Origin: Methylotenera sp.
Lineage (GTDB): Bacteria > Pseudomonadota > Gammaproteobacteria > Burkholderiales > Methylophilaceae
Reading direction: 5' to 3'
NCBI GenBank assembly: GCA_020622105.1
Contig: JAHRYP010000005.1
Location: 33,113 to 97,112, forward strand
Length of the DNA stretch: 64,000 bases
Below, piece by piece: positions 29,095-37,511 of the stretch. Numbering within the stretch: the first letter of the stretch is position 1; every line of letters starts with the position of its first letter. Under the pieces are notes generated by a model, which was not told the origin of the DNA, searched no databases, and was given only the letters and a program-made list of their open reading frames with translations. The position numbers and the translations under genes are program-made.

Positions 29095-29609
29095 TCTAGT
29101 TTAGTTTGTAGCTTAACGCCTTCGGCTAGGCCTTTCAGTGAGCCGCTGATTTTTATAGGAGCATCCGCTCCCTCGCCTCTGAAATTGATATGCAATTTTT
29201 GACCATTTTGTAAAGCTTGCATAAAGCTAGTGTCTACTGGGTAAGTTGCAACGCAACCTAATTGGAAGCAGGTTTTTAATGTGAATTGATATGTTTTACC
29301 TTGGTCTATTGAAAAATTCACTCCTGAAGGTAAGTGAATTCCCAGAGGTAGTAATGCTGTTAAATTGACTGCTTTTGTTTTTTCATTGCGACCTAAAGTA
29401 AATTTTACTAAGCGCTTATTCTGACTTTTTGACATGATGGTCTGGCTGAGTGAGCAAGCAGTTTTGTTTTCTGCAAGCGCTCTGCATTCATATATCCAGT
29501 CGCCAAAAACATCTCCAACTTTAGCCTCAGCATGAGTGGTTTGTGGAATGATGAGTGATAGGGTGGTAAAGCTTACAAATAAGGCTTGGAAGAATTTTTT
29601 GTGTTTCAT
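29091..29609 (-). CDS. Invasion-associated locus B (IalB) family protein
   Basis: A 172-residue exported protein with a signal peptide (about 1-27, ending THAEA). The mature part opens VGDVFGDWIYECRALAENK, the IalB pattern of a Gly-Asp-Trp followed by a Cys. It has four cysteines (Cys at CRAL, ACSL, TCFQ and GCVA) that could form two disulfides. Known IalB proteins are periplasmic or outer-membrane-associated, with a poorly defined role. It is the last of three leftward genes (sulfotransferase, nucleotidyltransferase, IalB). Confidence 0.8.
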   Translation of the reverse strand: MKHKKFFQALFVSFTTLSLIIPQTTHAEAKVGDVFGDWIYECRALAENKTACSLSQTIMSKSQNKRLVKFTLGRNEKTKAVNLTALLPLGIHLPSGVNFSIDQGKTYQFTLKTCFQLGCVATYPVDTSFMQALQNGQKLHINFRGEGADAPIKISGSLKGLAEGVKLQTKLD

Positions 29610-29627
29610 AATCGCTCTTAGTTAAAG

Positions 29628-30452
29628 TTAATTCGTTGTATTGGTTTTAACGGTTTTGAGGTTGGCAAACGTGTCGTTGATGATGATTTGTAATTCGTTT
29701 TTTATGTTAGTAAGTTCTGCAATGACGAATTCAATATTGCCATCTAAGCATGCCTGAAAAATTTTCTGTATACGATGGTCATAATTTTCTGGGTGTTTGG
29801 CTAGCTTTGAGATGAGTTCGTTCGCACCTTTTTCTAAAACTGGATAGGTTTTGTTCGCTGCAAATATCACGATGCCCGCATAAAAAAAGAATGCGGAGCA
29901 AAGTGCAATCAACGGCTGGAAGTCTCTTGTTTTTTTAATTTTACTTGCATGAATCAAGGTGATTGATGCTTGTGTCATAAAGATGTTGATTAAAGAGTTC
30001 ATAAGTAATAAAGGAAAAGGTTCTGCCAGTTTCTTTAAGTTGCCTATGGATTGATTTTTTTCTGCGCACAGCTCTAAATTCGTGATATGGCTTATTTGGC
30101 ATGTGCTTAAGTCACCATGAGGAAATAGCTGCCTCATTGACCAGTGAAATTTCCCAGCCTTTGCAAGGTTGATTTCGTTTTCTACCAAAAATAAATCTTT
30201 TTGGAAGATATCAATTTTGTTCCCATTCAACTGAAGCCTTACAAAGCCAGCTTCGTCTTTTATACTGCCTTCTTCTGCAAAAGGTTTAATGGTATCTACT
30301 ATCAATTTGGGGGCGATTGGTTCGCCACCATTGCGAAATAGAACAAAATCATAATCTGAATTTGCATCAGCGATACCAAGTCCCCTGGAGCCACCTAGCC
30401 CTAGTGCTGTGACACGGTTAATGCCAAATAATGCATTTTTAAATTCCTGCAT
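29628..30452 (-). CDS. Nucleotidyltransferase-fold protein
   Basis: A 274-residue protein with a polymerase-beta-type nucleotidyltransferase core near its N-terminus: ALGLGGSRGLGIADANSDYD (about 16-35) supplies the GGSRG loop and the metal-binding Asp-x-Asp, and NGKIDI-like LNGNKIDIF (about 74-82) the third Asp. The C-terminal half is helical, with hydrophobic stretches around 150-200. This is the layout of DUF4037/aminoglycoside-nucleotidyltransferase-like proteins, but the substrate is unknown. It lies 18 bases from the IalB gene and 64 bases from the sulfotransferase gene in one leftward unit, beside the tyrosine-rich autotransporter. Confidence 0.7.
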   Translation of the reverse strand: MQEFKNALFGINRVTALGLGGSRGLGIADANSDYDFVLFRNGGEPIAPKLIVDTIKPFAEEGSIKDEAGFVRLQLNGNKIDIFQKDLFLVENEINLAKAGKFHWSMRQLFPHGDLSTCQISHITNLELCAEKNQSIGNLKKLAEPFPLLLMNSLINIFMTQASITLIHASKIKKTRDFQPLIALCSAFFFYAGIVIFAANKTYPVLEKGANELISKLAKHPENYDHRIQKIFQACLDGNIEFVIAELTNIKNELQIIINDTFANLKTVKTNTTN

Positions 30453-30516
30453 GAATTTGATCCTAATAATTTTTGTATTGGTTACAGGCTGCGATGGCCG
30501 AAATTCTGATTAATTC

Positions 30517-31381
30517 TTAATTGGTTTGCCAGTAGTTAAAACGATTCCCGAATAAATCTAGGCGACGTTCAATTTCTTCAATTTGTTCTTTAGTTAAGAT
30601 TTCTTTATGCCTTCCGATTCTATGTGTCGAAAGTGGCTGAGTATAAGCATCAGACCAGAAAGCGCCACTAAAGGGGTCTTTTTCTCTTTCAGATTTATTA
30701 AAGTTTGGAGCTGCGGCATGTTCAGCTGAAAATTCAACCGCAAGGTTTGTATCATATCTTGCGCCTGTGAGTTTGCTGATGCGCTGCAATTCTTGATTGG
30801 GGTCATTCATGAAGTCTTCGTATTTTACGAATATGAGGTTGTTTCTGAAGTGATCAATATTTTTTAGTACGTTTACATAGTAAGCAATGTAATTGTCACA
30901 GTGATTCTTGATGTCTATAAGTTCGGTTTGCGGGCTGATGATTTTATTTTGCTTGTGCCGATCAGCGACTTCCATTACTGAAGCAATGACATCTCTAGGG
31001 TCGCGCACAATCACTACAAATTTAAAATTCAGAAATTGTTGCGATAACTCATGAAAGTAATAAGTAAGCTCAGGGTGTTTGAGGATTAGTATTTCTGGAT
31101 CATTGTACTTTACTGATACCAGAGATAAGTATTGTCGAATATTTAGCCATATTAACTCTCTGAAATTTCGTACGTTACCAAATTGATCAGCATGACGAAT
31201 TTCGTAGCGGGTAAGATTCAACTATAAAGTCGATAATGTCGGATAAAAACCAACTCTCCGAAATATATGGATTGCTATTTTCGGCAGAACAAAGAGCCCG
31301 GTGAATGACTGTTGTGCCACTTCGCATGGCTCCGCCGATTAGTAAAACATTTGATTGGTAATTCGGGTTTAAGCGTTCCAT
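30517..31381 (-). pseudogene. Sulfotransferase-family gene with a frameshift
   Basis: Two adjacent frames together encode a sulfotransferase of about 287 residues. The N-terminal frame (from 31381) has LLIGGAMRSGTTVIHRAL, the 5'-phosphosulfate-binding loop for PAPS. The second frame has FVVIVRDPRDVIASVM, the 3'-phosphate-binding motif, and ends at 30517 with DLFGNRFNYWQTN. The frames overlap at 31187-31221; because the second frame has a stop just upstream, the shift must lie between about 31186 and 31222, where there is only a short CCC run. It is either a one-base sequence error or a recent inactivation. The gene would move sulfate from PAPS to a hydroxyl or tyrosine. It is divergent from the autotransporter gene. 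Confidence 0.8.
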
Positions 31382-31674
31382 TTAGTATTTTTAATTGAAA
31401 TTTAATAATAGCGCACTCTATCATGCTTAATTAAGCATTTACAGATGAACCTGCTTGATTGTTGACAGCAATTTGTAGTGTTTATCATTTTTATTGGCAA
31501 TAGATATGCACAATAACTTGAAGATTTATGTTGTTATTAAGCGACATATTTTGTCTAAATTTAAGGAGTGATCAATTAGTTTTAAAATTCACACTGGCTG
31601 GTTAGTGAAGTCTGCTAAAATTATTGTGGGATTAGTTGTAATAATTAATAAAAATCGTTTCAGGGGATAATAAT
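31382..31674. promoter_or_regulatory. Divergent intergenic region between sulfotransferase and autotransporter genes
   Basis: This 293-base, very AT-rich region must hold the promoters of the leftward sulfotransferase unit and the rightward autotransporter gene. An AGGGGA ribosome binding site lies about 8 bases before the autotransporter ATG. I cannot assign -10 and -35 boxes with confidence. Confidence 0.5.
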
Positions 31675-34600
31675 ATGAATAAAAGCTACCGTGTGATATG
31701 GAGCTCGGTTCGAAACTGCTTTGTTGTGACGGATGAAAGATCTAAGGCTAAAGGGAAGCCATCTTCGACTAAAAAAGCAATAGCTGCCGCATTAGCCGGT
31801 ATTTTTTTTGCACCGGCCCTTGCTTCTGCAGTGCCTATCTGTTCGGGGTTGAATCCTGTCACAGGCGCTTTGACCACGACTCAATGTTATTCAGTTGATG
31901 AAGATATCACTATTAATAATGGCGCTTCTGTTACGGTTGATGGAAACCCCGCTGTAGTAGTTTATCTGCCTGATTACACTAAATCTTTGGTTAATAATGG
32001 TACTTTAAAAGCTACTGGTTCTGTAGCGGAAGCTGTAGCTGGCGATGAGGTCGGTAGCAGTGGTGTGTTCGCATACTCAAGTTCTGTTTATAACTCAGGT
32101 CTTTTTCTTGATGGCACTTTAAGTGGGTCTTTGACCAATAGTTCAACGGGTGTTATCAATTCTGCGATTGATGTTTCTGCAATATCAACGGCTACAGATA
32201 CAAATTATGCACATGCATATTCAGGGTTTTATGGACAATCTTATACTGCTGGCGTTTTAACCGGCGAAATTGATGGCCAAATTCGAAACTCTGGAAAAAT
32301 CGGCGCAACTGCGCTTTCTAATACAGCTGCAACTGCTACAGTATCCAGTATAAGTTTTGGTGCCGACGATCACGCGTATGCATTTGCCTATTCAGATGAC
32401 ATTACCGCTGTTGGCGTAGCAGTGAATGGCGACTTGAACGGTTCCTTCATTAACGGTACTACTGGGGTTATAAGTGCTCAGGCAAGCGAAACGGCTTCGG
32501 CAATGGGCGCTATTAATAATAGCGGTACAAGTTCGGGTGATGCATATACAGCATCTGTGTCGAATGCATACTCTGTGGCTTATGGTGTGACTGTTGACGG
32601 CGCTATGGGCGCTGGCAGTTCGTTCATAAATCAAGGAGTTATCAATGCGTCTGCATTAGCGTCTACGTCAGCTTCATCTTCAGTGCCTTTAGCGTATGAC
32701 TACGCTTATGCTTATGCCGGTACCAGGGCTTATGCGTCTGCATATGGTATTGTTACTAACACGCTTGGTGCAGGTGCATTAGTTCAGAATACAGGTACGA
32801 TTAATGTAGCTGCCAATGCAACTGCGAGTGCTATTGCAAGCTCTGAAGGATATATTGCCAATTTAACGCAGTATAATTATAACGACGCTTATTACTATAA
32901 TTCGGTTGTTGGACATAATGTATTTGCGGCACAATCGGATGCTGCTGAAGCTATGGCACGTGGTTACGCTAATGCTTACGGTGTCTTGTTGAATGGCGGC
33001 ATTAATGGTGGTGCTTTTATTAACGATGGCACCGTTGCTGTTACTACAAACTCACAAAATACGGCTACCGCAACTGGCTATAGTGATGATGTGCTAGCTT
33101 ATACTTATGGTGGTAGTAGTGCCATCGCATTGGGTTTAGGTAGCTATTATGATGGTATTTCGACTTCGTTAACCGGCGCTGTTACTAATAACGGATCGCT
33201 TAACGCAACCAGCAATATCACTTCTGCTGCTACAGTAACATCAACAGCTGCTTATGATAATGCCTATGCGTTCGCAGAGGCGAATAGCGGCGGCTCGGCA
33301 GATGCTACGGGTATTTATTTATCCGCATACATGGGAGCCGACTCTCGCTTAATCAACAATGGAACCATTAACGCTACTGCGAATATGAATTCAAGTCACG
33401 GTGTGTCAAACGCAACTGTAACCGGAGAATACTCATATGCGTATGCTTATGCGGGCGCCAGAGGTTGGTCTGAATCTTTAGGTATTCGTGTGCGTGGTTT
33501 GAATGATGGCGCTTCAATTATTAACAATGGCATTATTCATTCTGTTGCTAATACAACTGTGAGCGCATTGGCAACTGCAAACGCATCTCTTTTGAGTGAA
33601 GCTTATGCTTATTCTGAGACCCGTGCCTATGCAAATGCATACGGTATTGTGGTTTCATATGCGGGTATGGGGCCTGGTGCATCGGTAATCAATAATGGTG
33701 ACATTACCGCTATTGCTACTGTTAATACAACAGCAACTTCGACTGCGACGGGTGATGCAGCAACTGCAGATGCTTATGCTTACGCATATGCGTATGCTAC
33801 TGGTATGCATAGCCAGAGAGGGTTGGAAACAGGGGCTTCTTTTGTAAATAATGGCACAATTACCGCAGTGGCAAACGCAAATGCTACAGCTACTGCAGCG
33901 AATGCTACAGATGCTATGATGTATGCCAGAGCGTATGGTATGAACTTGAGAGGGGTGGAAGTAGCTGCTGACTCATTCATTACTAATACAGGCACTATCA
34001 CTGCAACTGCAATCGGTAATGATACCTTGGCGGTAGGTATTAACGTTAGTACACAATTGAATGGTACTTTGAACAACTCAGGCAGTATTTCTGCTTTTAC
34101 CAGCGATGATCCATCGCATGCCTATTCAATTCGCGCTGTTTCAGGATCAGGTACCATAAACAATCTGGAAAGTGCTTTAATGCAAGGTCAAGTCTATGCC
34201 GGCGGTGTGGTCAGCTTGAATAACGCAGGTGACATTGTTACTGGTATGCAGCAAAGCTATGTCGGTGGAAATTACACGCAAGCTACAAGCGGTATTTTGA
34301 GCATTGGTGCACTAGATACTTCTAATTACGGTGGCTTGTATGCAAATGGCAGTGCTACCTTAGATCCAGACACTAAAATACGCGTTGCTGGCGGGGCTGG
34401 TAATACATTGGCTGTAGGAGATGTGCTTACTAACGTGATTTACTCTTCAGGTGCGTTTACAATGACAACGGCATCTGTACAAGATAATTTGCTAGGCTTG
34501 AATTTCACAGCATCTAATAATGGTAGCGGTTTAGATCTTACAGCCGCTGCAACAGGTTTAACTACAGTTAGTGCTGCAGTGGCAGGTGCAGGTCTTTCTT

Positions 34601-35679
34601 CTGCGGCTGGTGTTGGCGGTGCGTTAGATGGATTGTTAGTGAATCCGGATGCTCAATCACCAGCAGTTGCTAATTTCTTGTATGCTTTAGGTAGTTTAGG
34701 TACGGGTCAGGAAGTTACTAATAAAGTTGCAGAGTTGCTGCCACTCATGAGCGGTAGTGTGAATCACGCTACTTTAGATACCATGCGTATGGTTAACCTT
34801 GCTGTAAACCAACGCCTGGATGCGAATGCTGGTGTTTCAACCGGTGACTTGGCCTTTAGTGATAAACACTTTTGGCTGAAGCCATTCGGCAGCTGGGCTA
34901 ATCAAGATAAACGTAGTGGCACTGCAGGCTATGACTCAGACTCTTACGGCTTGGTATTCGGTGCAGATGGACAGATCACTGATGCGAACACTGTAGGTCT
35001 TGCAATCGCATATGCACGTACAGATATGGATTCTGATATGACGAACCAGAGCGCTGACATTAAGAGCTATCAGGGTGCATTCTACGGTAGCTATAAATTC
35101 AGTGACGTAACCAGCTTAAGTTATCAAGTAGATCTTGGTTATCATGATAACTCAGGTAGACGTGCTATTACTGGTATTGGCTTAGCCAAGTCAGATTACG
35201 ACAGCTGGAGTGCACATGCAGGTGTAAGCTTGGCACATACTTTTGCCTTGAATGAAGTGACAACATTTACGCCATCAGTACGTGCAGATTACAGCCGAAT
35301 TCGTTCAGAAAGCTATAATGAAAAAGGTGCGGGTGCATTAAGTCTCAACGTAGGTAGCGAAACTACAGATGAACTGATTCTGGGTGCAGATGGTAAATTG
35401 GCTCGTAGTCTCTCAGATAAAGCAACTGCATTTGCGAATCTGGGAGTTGGCTATGATGTGATCAACGAAAGAACAAGCATGACTTCATCATTTGCCGGTA
35501 TTCCTGGAGCTACGTTTGCAACTAGAGGCATAGATCCTAGCCCTTGGTTAATGCGCGGTGGTTTGGGTGTTGTTGGTCAAGCAACCGAAACATTGGAGCT
35601 AAGCTTGCGTTATGACTTTGAGGTACGTAACGATTTTGATAATCAGACTGCATCTGTAAAAGCACGCTGGGCATTCTAA
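31675..35679 (+). CDS. Tyrosine- and alanine-rich ESPR autotransporter (type V secretion)
   Basis: A 1334-residue surface protein. The N-terminus MNKSYRVIWSSVRNCFVVTD is an extended signal peptide region (ESPR), followed by a hydrophobic signal core ending near residue 52 (PALASA). The passenger (about 53-1060) contains imperfect repeats built on x-INNGTI-x-A-x-A strands followed by Ala-Tyr alternations, for example DAYAYAYAYATG with Tyr at 701, 703, 705 and 707. By hand count it holds about 50 Tyr and only two Cys. The C-terminal beta-barrel domain starts near residue 1063 (DKHFWLKPFGSWANQDK) and ends ARWAF, with the terminal Phe required for outer-membrane insertion. Its neighbours are a PAPS-type sulfotransferase gene upstream and an APS kinase gene downstream. 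Function is unknown; adhesion or surface coating is likely. Confidence 0.88.
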   Translation: MNKSYRVIWSSVRNCFVVTDERSKAKGKPSSTKKAIAAALAGIFFAPALASAVPICSGLNPVTGALTTTQCYSVDEDITINNGASVTVDGNPAVVVYLPDYTKSLVNNGTLKATGSVAEAVAGDEVGSSGVFAYSSSVYNSGLFLDGTLSGSLTNSSTGVINSAIDVSAISTATDTNYAHAYSGFYGQSYTAGVLTGEIDGQIRNSGKIGATALSNTAATATVSSISFGADDHAYAFAYSDDITAVGVAVNGDLNGSFINGTTGVISAQASETASAMGAINNSGTSSGDAYTASVSNAYSVAYGVTVDGAMGAGSSFINQGVINASALASTSASSSVPLAYDYAYAYAGTRAYASAYGIVTNTLGAGALVQNTGTINVAANATASAIASSEGYIANLTQYNYNDAYYYNSVVGHNVFAAQSDAAEAMARGYANAYGVLLNGGINGGAFINDGTVAVTTNSQNTATATGYSDDVLAYTYGGSSAIALGLGSYYDGISTSLTGAVTNNGSLNATSNITSAATVTSTAAYDNAYAFAEANSGGSADATGIYLSAYMGADSRLINNGTINATANMNSSHGVSNATVTGEYSYAYAYAGARGWSESLGIRVRGLNDGASIINNGIIHSVANTTVSALATANASLLSEAYAYSETRAYANAYGIVVSYAGMGPGASVINNGDITAIATVNTTATSTATGDAATADAYAYAYAYATGMHSQRGLETGASFVNNGTITAVANANATATAANATDAMMYARAYGMNLRGVEVAADSFITNTGTITATAIGNDTLAVGINVSTQLNGTLNNSGSISAFTSDDPSHAYSIRAVSGSGTINNLESALMQGQVYAGGVVSLNNAGDIVTGMQQSYVGGNYTQATSGILSIGALDTSNYGGLYANGSATLDPDTKIRVAGGAGNTLAVGDVLTNVIYSSGAFTMTTASVQDNLLGLNFTASNNGSGLDLTAAATGLTTVSAAVAGAGLSSAAGVGGALDGLLVNPDAQSPAVANFLYALGSLGTGQEVTNKVAELLPLMSGSVNHATLDTMRMVNLAVNQRLDANAGVSTGDLAFSDKHFWLKPFGSWANQDKRSGTAGYDSDSYGLVFGADGQITDANTVGLAIAYARTDMDSDMTNQSADIKSYQGAFYGSYKFSDVTSLSYQVDLGYHDNSGRRAITGIGLAKSDYDSWSAHAGVSLAHTFALNEVTTFTPSVRADYSRIRSESYNEKGAGALSLNVGSETTDELILGADGKLARSLSDKATAFANLGVGYDVINERTSMTSSFAGIPGATFATRGIDPSPWLMRGGLGVVGQATETLELSLRYDFEVRNDFDNQTASVKARWAF
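31990..34160 (+). repeat. Imperfect passenger repeats with alternating Ala-Tyr clusters
   Basis: About ten units of roughly 55-80 codons recur inside the autotransporter passenger. Each unit has a NNG/TI beta-strand block (such as FINQGVINASA, LINNGTINATAN, FVNNGTITAVAN), then a small-residue stretch, then an Ala-Tyr block (such as YDYAYAYAG, GEYSYAYAYAG, SEAYAYSETRAY), and often an AYGI/AYGV closing strand. Codon choice varies among copies, so the units diverged long ago and are not fresh tandem duplications. Confidence 0.8.
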
Positions 35680-35701
35680 TCTAATCAATACGCGTTAAAA
35701 T

Positions 35702-35734
35702 AAAGCCACGGTCATGGTACCGTGGCTTTTTTTA
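35702..35734 (+). terminator. Intrinsic terminator of the autotransporter gene
   Basis: AAAGCCACGGT and ACCGTGGCTTT pair around a short loop, followed by a run of T. It lies 23 bases after the stop codon and about 20 bases before the lipoprotein-hydrolase start, so the downstream pair needs its own promoter or readthrough. Confidence 0.85.
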
Positions 35735-35754
35735 TATTATTCAGCAGGTGAAGT

Positions 35755-36600
35755 TTGTTTAAGAAAATTAATATATTTTTGCTTGTTTTGCTATTGATGG
35801 CAGGTTGCGTTTCTATTCCAAGCCATACAGCGCGCAATGAACATGCACGTAAGTTAGCGATTGATCGTGGCTGGGTATCAAGTTTAATTAATACTGATAA
35901 TTTTTTACTGCAGGCTTATGTTCCTGCGAAATTACAATCTGCAAAAGAATTAACAATTTATATAGAGGGAGACGGCTTGGCTTGGATTAACAGATCTACC
36001 CCTTCATTTAATCCTACTCCTGCAAATCCGCTAGCTTTGAAGTTAGCCCTGCAGGACGATAAGCCAGCCGCGTATCTGGCACGGCCATGTCAGTATGTAA
36101 GTTTTGATCAATCACCAAATTGCAGTCAAAAATACTGGGGTAGCTATCGTTTTGCACCAGAAGTAATTCATGCAACTAGCCAGGCAATTGATCAGATAAA
36201 ATTAAAGTTTGGTGCTGAATCATTAATATTAATAGGATATTCCGGTGGCGGCGCCGTGGCGGCATTGGCAGCAGCTCAGCGTATGGATGTCAGTTATCTA
36301 ATAACGATTGCTGGTAATCTGGATCATCAGGCATGGACAAATAAACAACAGTTAAGGCCACTGCAAAATTCACTAAACCCAGCAGACTATGCAGATAAAC
36401 TACAAAATATTAAACAAACACATTTTGTGGGTGGTAAAGATGGTATTACTGGTGAATTTGTAGCAAGAGCATACTCCAAAAGGTTTGTCAGTGATTTATC
36501 AAACTCAATAGTCGTAATGCCAGATTTTGATCACGTATGCTGTTGGCAAATGTATTGGCCAGATTTGAAGAACTCTAAAGTAATTAATGATGAAAAATAA
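35755..36600 (+). CDS. Putative lipoprotein with alpha/beta-hydrolase fold
   Basis: A 281-residue protein starting at TTG, supported by an AGGTGA ribosome binding site a few bases upstream. The signal peptide ends in the lipobox LLMAGC (Cys about 17), so it is a lipid-anchored envelope protein. The hydrolase nucleophile elbow is ILIGYSGGGAVAALAAAQ, and FVGGKDGITGEF and a late DFDHVCCW could supply the acid and His. The substrate is unknown. It overlaps the downstream APS kinase gene by 14 bases, implying translational coupling, and sits just after the autotransporter gene. Confidence 0.75.
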   Translation: MFKKINIFLLVLLLMAGCVSIPSHTARNEHARKLAIDRGWVSSLINTDNFLLQAYVPAKLQSAKELTIYIEGDGLAWINRSTPSFNPTPANPLALKLALQDDKPAAYLARPCQYVSFDQSPNCSQKYWGSYRFAPEVIHATSQAIDQIKLKFGAESLILIGYSGGGAVAALAAAQRMDVSYLITIAGNLDHQAWTNKQQLRPLQNSLNPADYADKLQNIKQTHFVGGKDGITGEFVARAYSKRFVSDLSNSIVVMPDFDHVCCWQMYWPDLKNSKVINDEK

Positions 36601-37186
36601 AAATATTCTCTGGCAGCAAACCTTGGTAAATAAATCTGAGCGTAATCTGCGCTCTAGTCATAATAGTGTACTGCTCTGGCTTACGGGGTTTTCCGGGGCA
36701 GGAAAATCAACATTGGCACATGCCATTGAACGCCGTTTATACGAGCGTAATTGTGCTACTTTTGTGCTGGACGGTGATAACGTAAGACATGGACTATGTT
36801 CTGACCTTGGTTTTAGCCAGCAGGATCGAGAAGAAAATATTCGTCGAGTTGGCGAGATGGCGAAGTTATTTGTTGAAGCTGGCGTGATCACCATTACAGC
36901 ATTTATTTCGCCTTATATAGCTGATCGCGAAAGAGTTAGATCAATATTGCCTGTGGGCGAGTTTATTGAGATTTATTGCCGTTGCCCACTTGAAGTATGT
37001 GAAGAAAGAGATGTAAAAGGGTTATATGAAAAAGCGAGAAAAGGCCTTATCGCTGATTTTACTGGTATTTCTTCACCCTATGAGCCACCTGTAAATCCCG
37101 AGATCACAGTTGATACAGGCACTGATGATTTGGATAAGTGTGTGGGGAAGGTGTTGGAGTATTTGCTGCAGCATCAGATAATTTGA
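36587..37186 (+). CDS. cysC: Adenylylsulfate (APS) kinase
   Basis: A 199-residue enzyme that phosphorylates APS to PAPS, the universal sulfate donor. Motifs are the P-loop GFSGAGKSTLAHAIE (about 32-46), LDGDNVRHGLCSDLGFSQQD (about 62-81), REENIRRVGEMAKLF, AFISPYIADRERVR with the Ser found in E. coli CysC, and GISSPYEPPVNPEI. Length matches E. coli CysC (201 aa). No ATP sulfurylase (cysDN) or PAPS reductase gene is nearby; the gene is instead next to an autotransporter and a sulfotransferase gene, which points to PAPS supply for sulfation and not only sulfate reduction. That link is inference. Confidence 0.93.
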   Translation: MMKNKNILWQQTLVNKSERNLRSSHNSVLLWLTGFSGAGKSTLAHAIERRLYERNCATFVLDGDNVRHGLCSDLGFSQQDREENIRRVGEMAKLFVEAGVITITAFISPYIADRERVRSILPVGEFIEIYCRCPLEVCEERDVKGLYEKARKGLIADFTGISSPYEPPVNPEITVDTGTDDLDKCVGKVLEYLLQHQII

Positions 37187-37207
37187 TGCATATTCACTTT
37201 GCAGGCT

Positions 37208-37474
37208 TTATGTGCCAGAAGCGGGCGAAGTAAGCTGTTCCAGCTTGCTTAGCCACACTATTGCATGGGTAGAGTGATCCCCACACATTTCATAGCTTGG
37301 CATTAAAGACATACATACGTCAGGTCGTCCAGGCATGCCGAAAATTTTACATTGATTATCTGTAGATAATTGTATGCATCTCTCGCCAGCCTTTTTACCA
37401 TCAGGCATACCTGGGATCGGTGAGGAAATGGATGGTGCTATACAGCAAGCCCCGCAGTTCTGACGGCAATCCAT
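37208..37474 (-). CDS. YkgJ-family cysteine cluster protein
   Basis: An 88-residue protein with the zinc/iron-chelating cysteine pattern [17 protein letters not shown] at the N-terminus, then ERCIQL, QCKIFG and [14 protein letters not shown]. YkgJ proteins are proposed to bind a metal through their conserved cysteines, with unknown function. It converges with the cysC gene and is followed upstream by the molybdopterin-binding-like gene on the same strand. Confidence 0.88.
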   Translation of the reverse strand: MDCRQNCGACCIAPSISSPIPGMPDGKKAGERCIQLSTDNQCKIFGMPGRPDVCMSLMPSYEMCGDHSTHAIVWLSKLEQLTSPASGT

Positions 37475-37511
37475 GATATTAATTTTTTAGATAGTTAGAA
37501 ATTTAAATCAT

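Noticed and set aside
31990-34160. CRISPR-like or tandem DNA repeat array
   Set aside because: The repetition is at protein level inside one reading frame; DNA units vary in length and sequence, with no constant repeat and spacer pattern.
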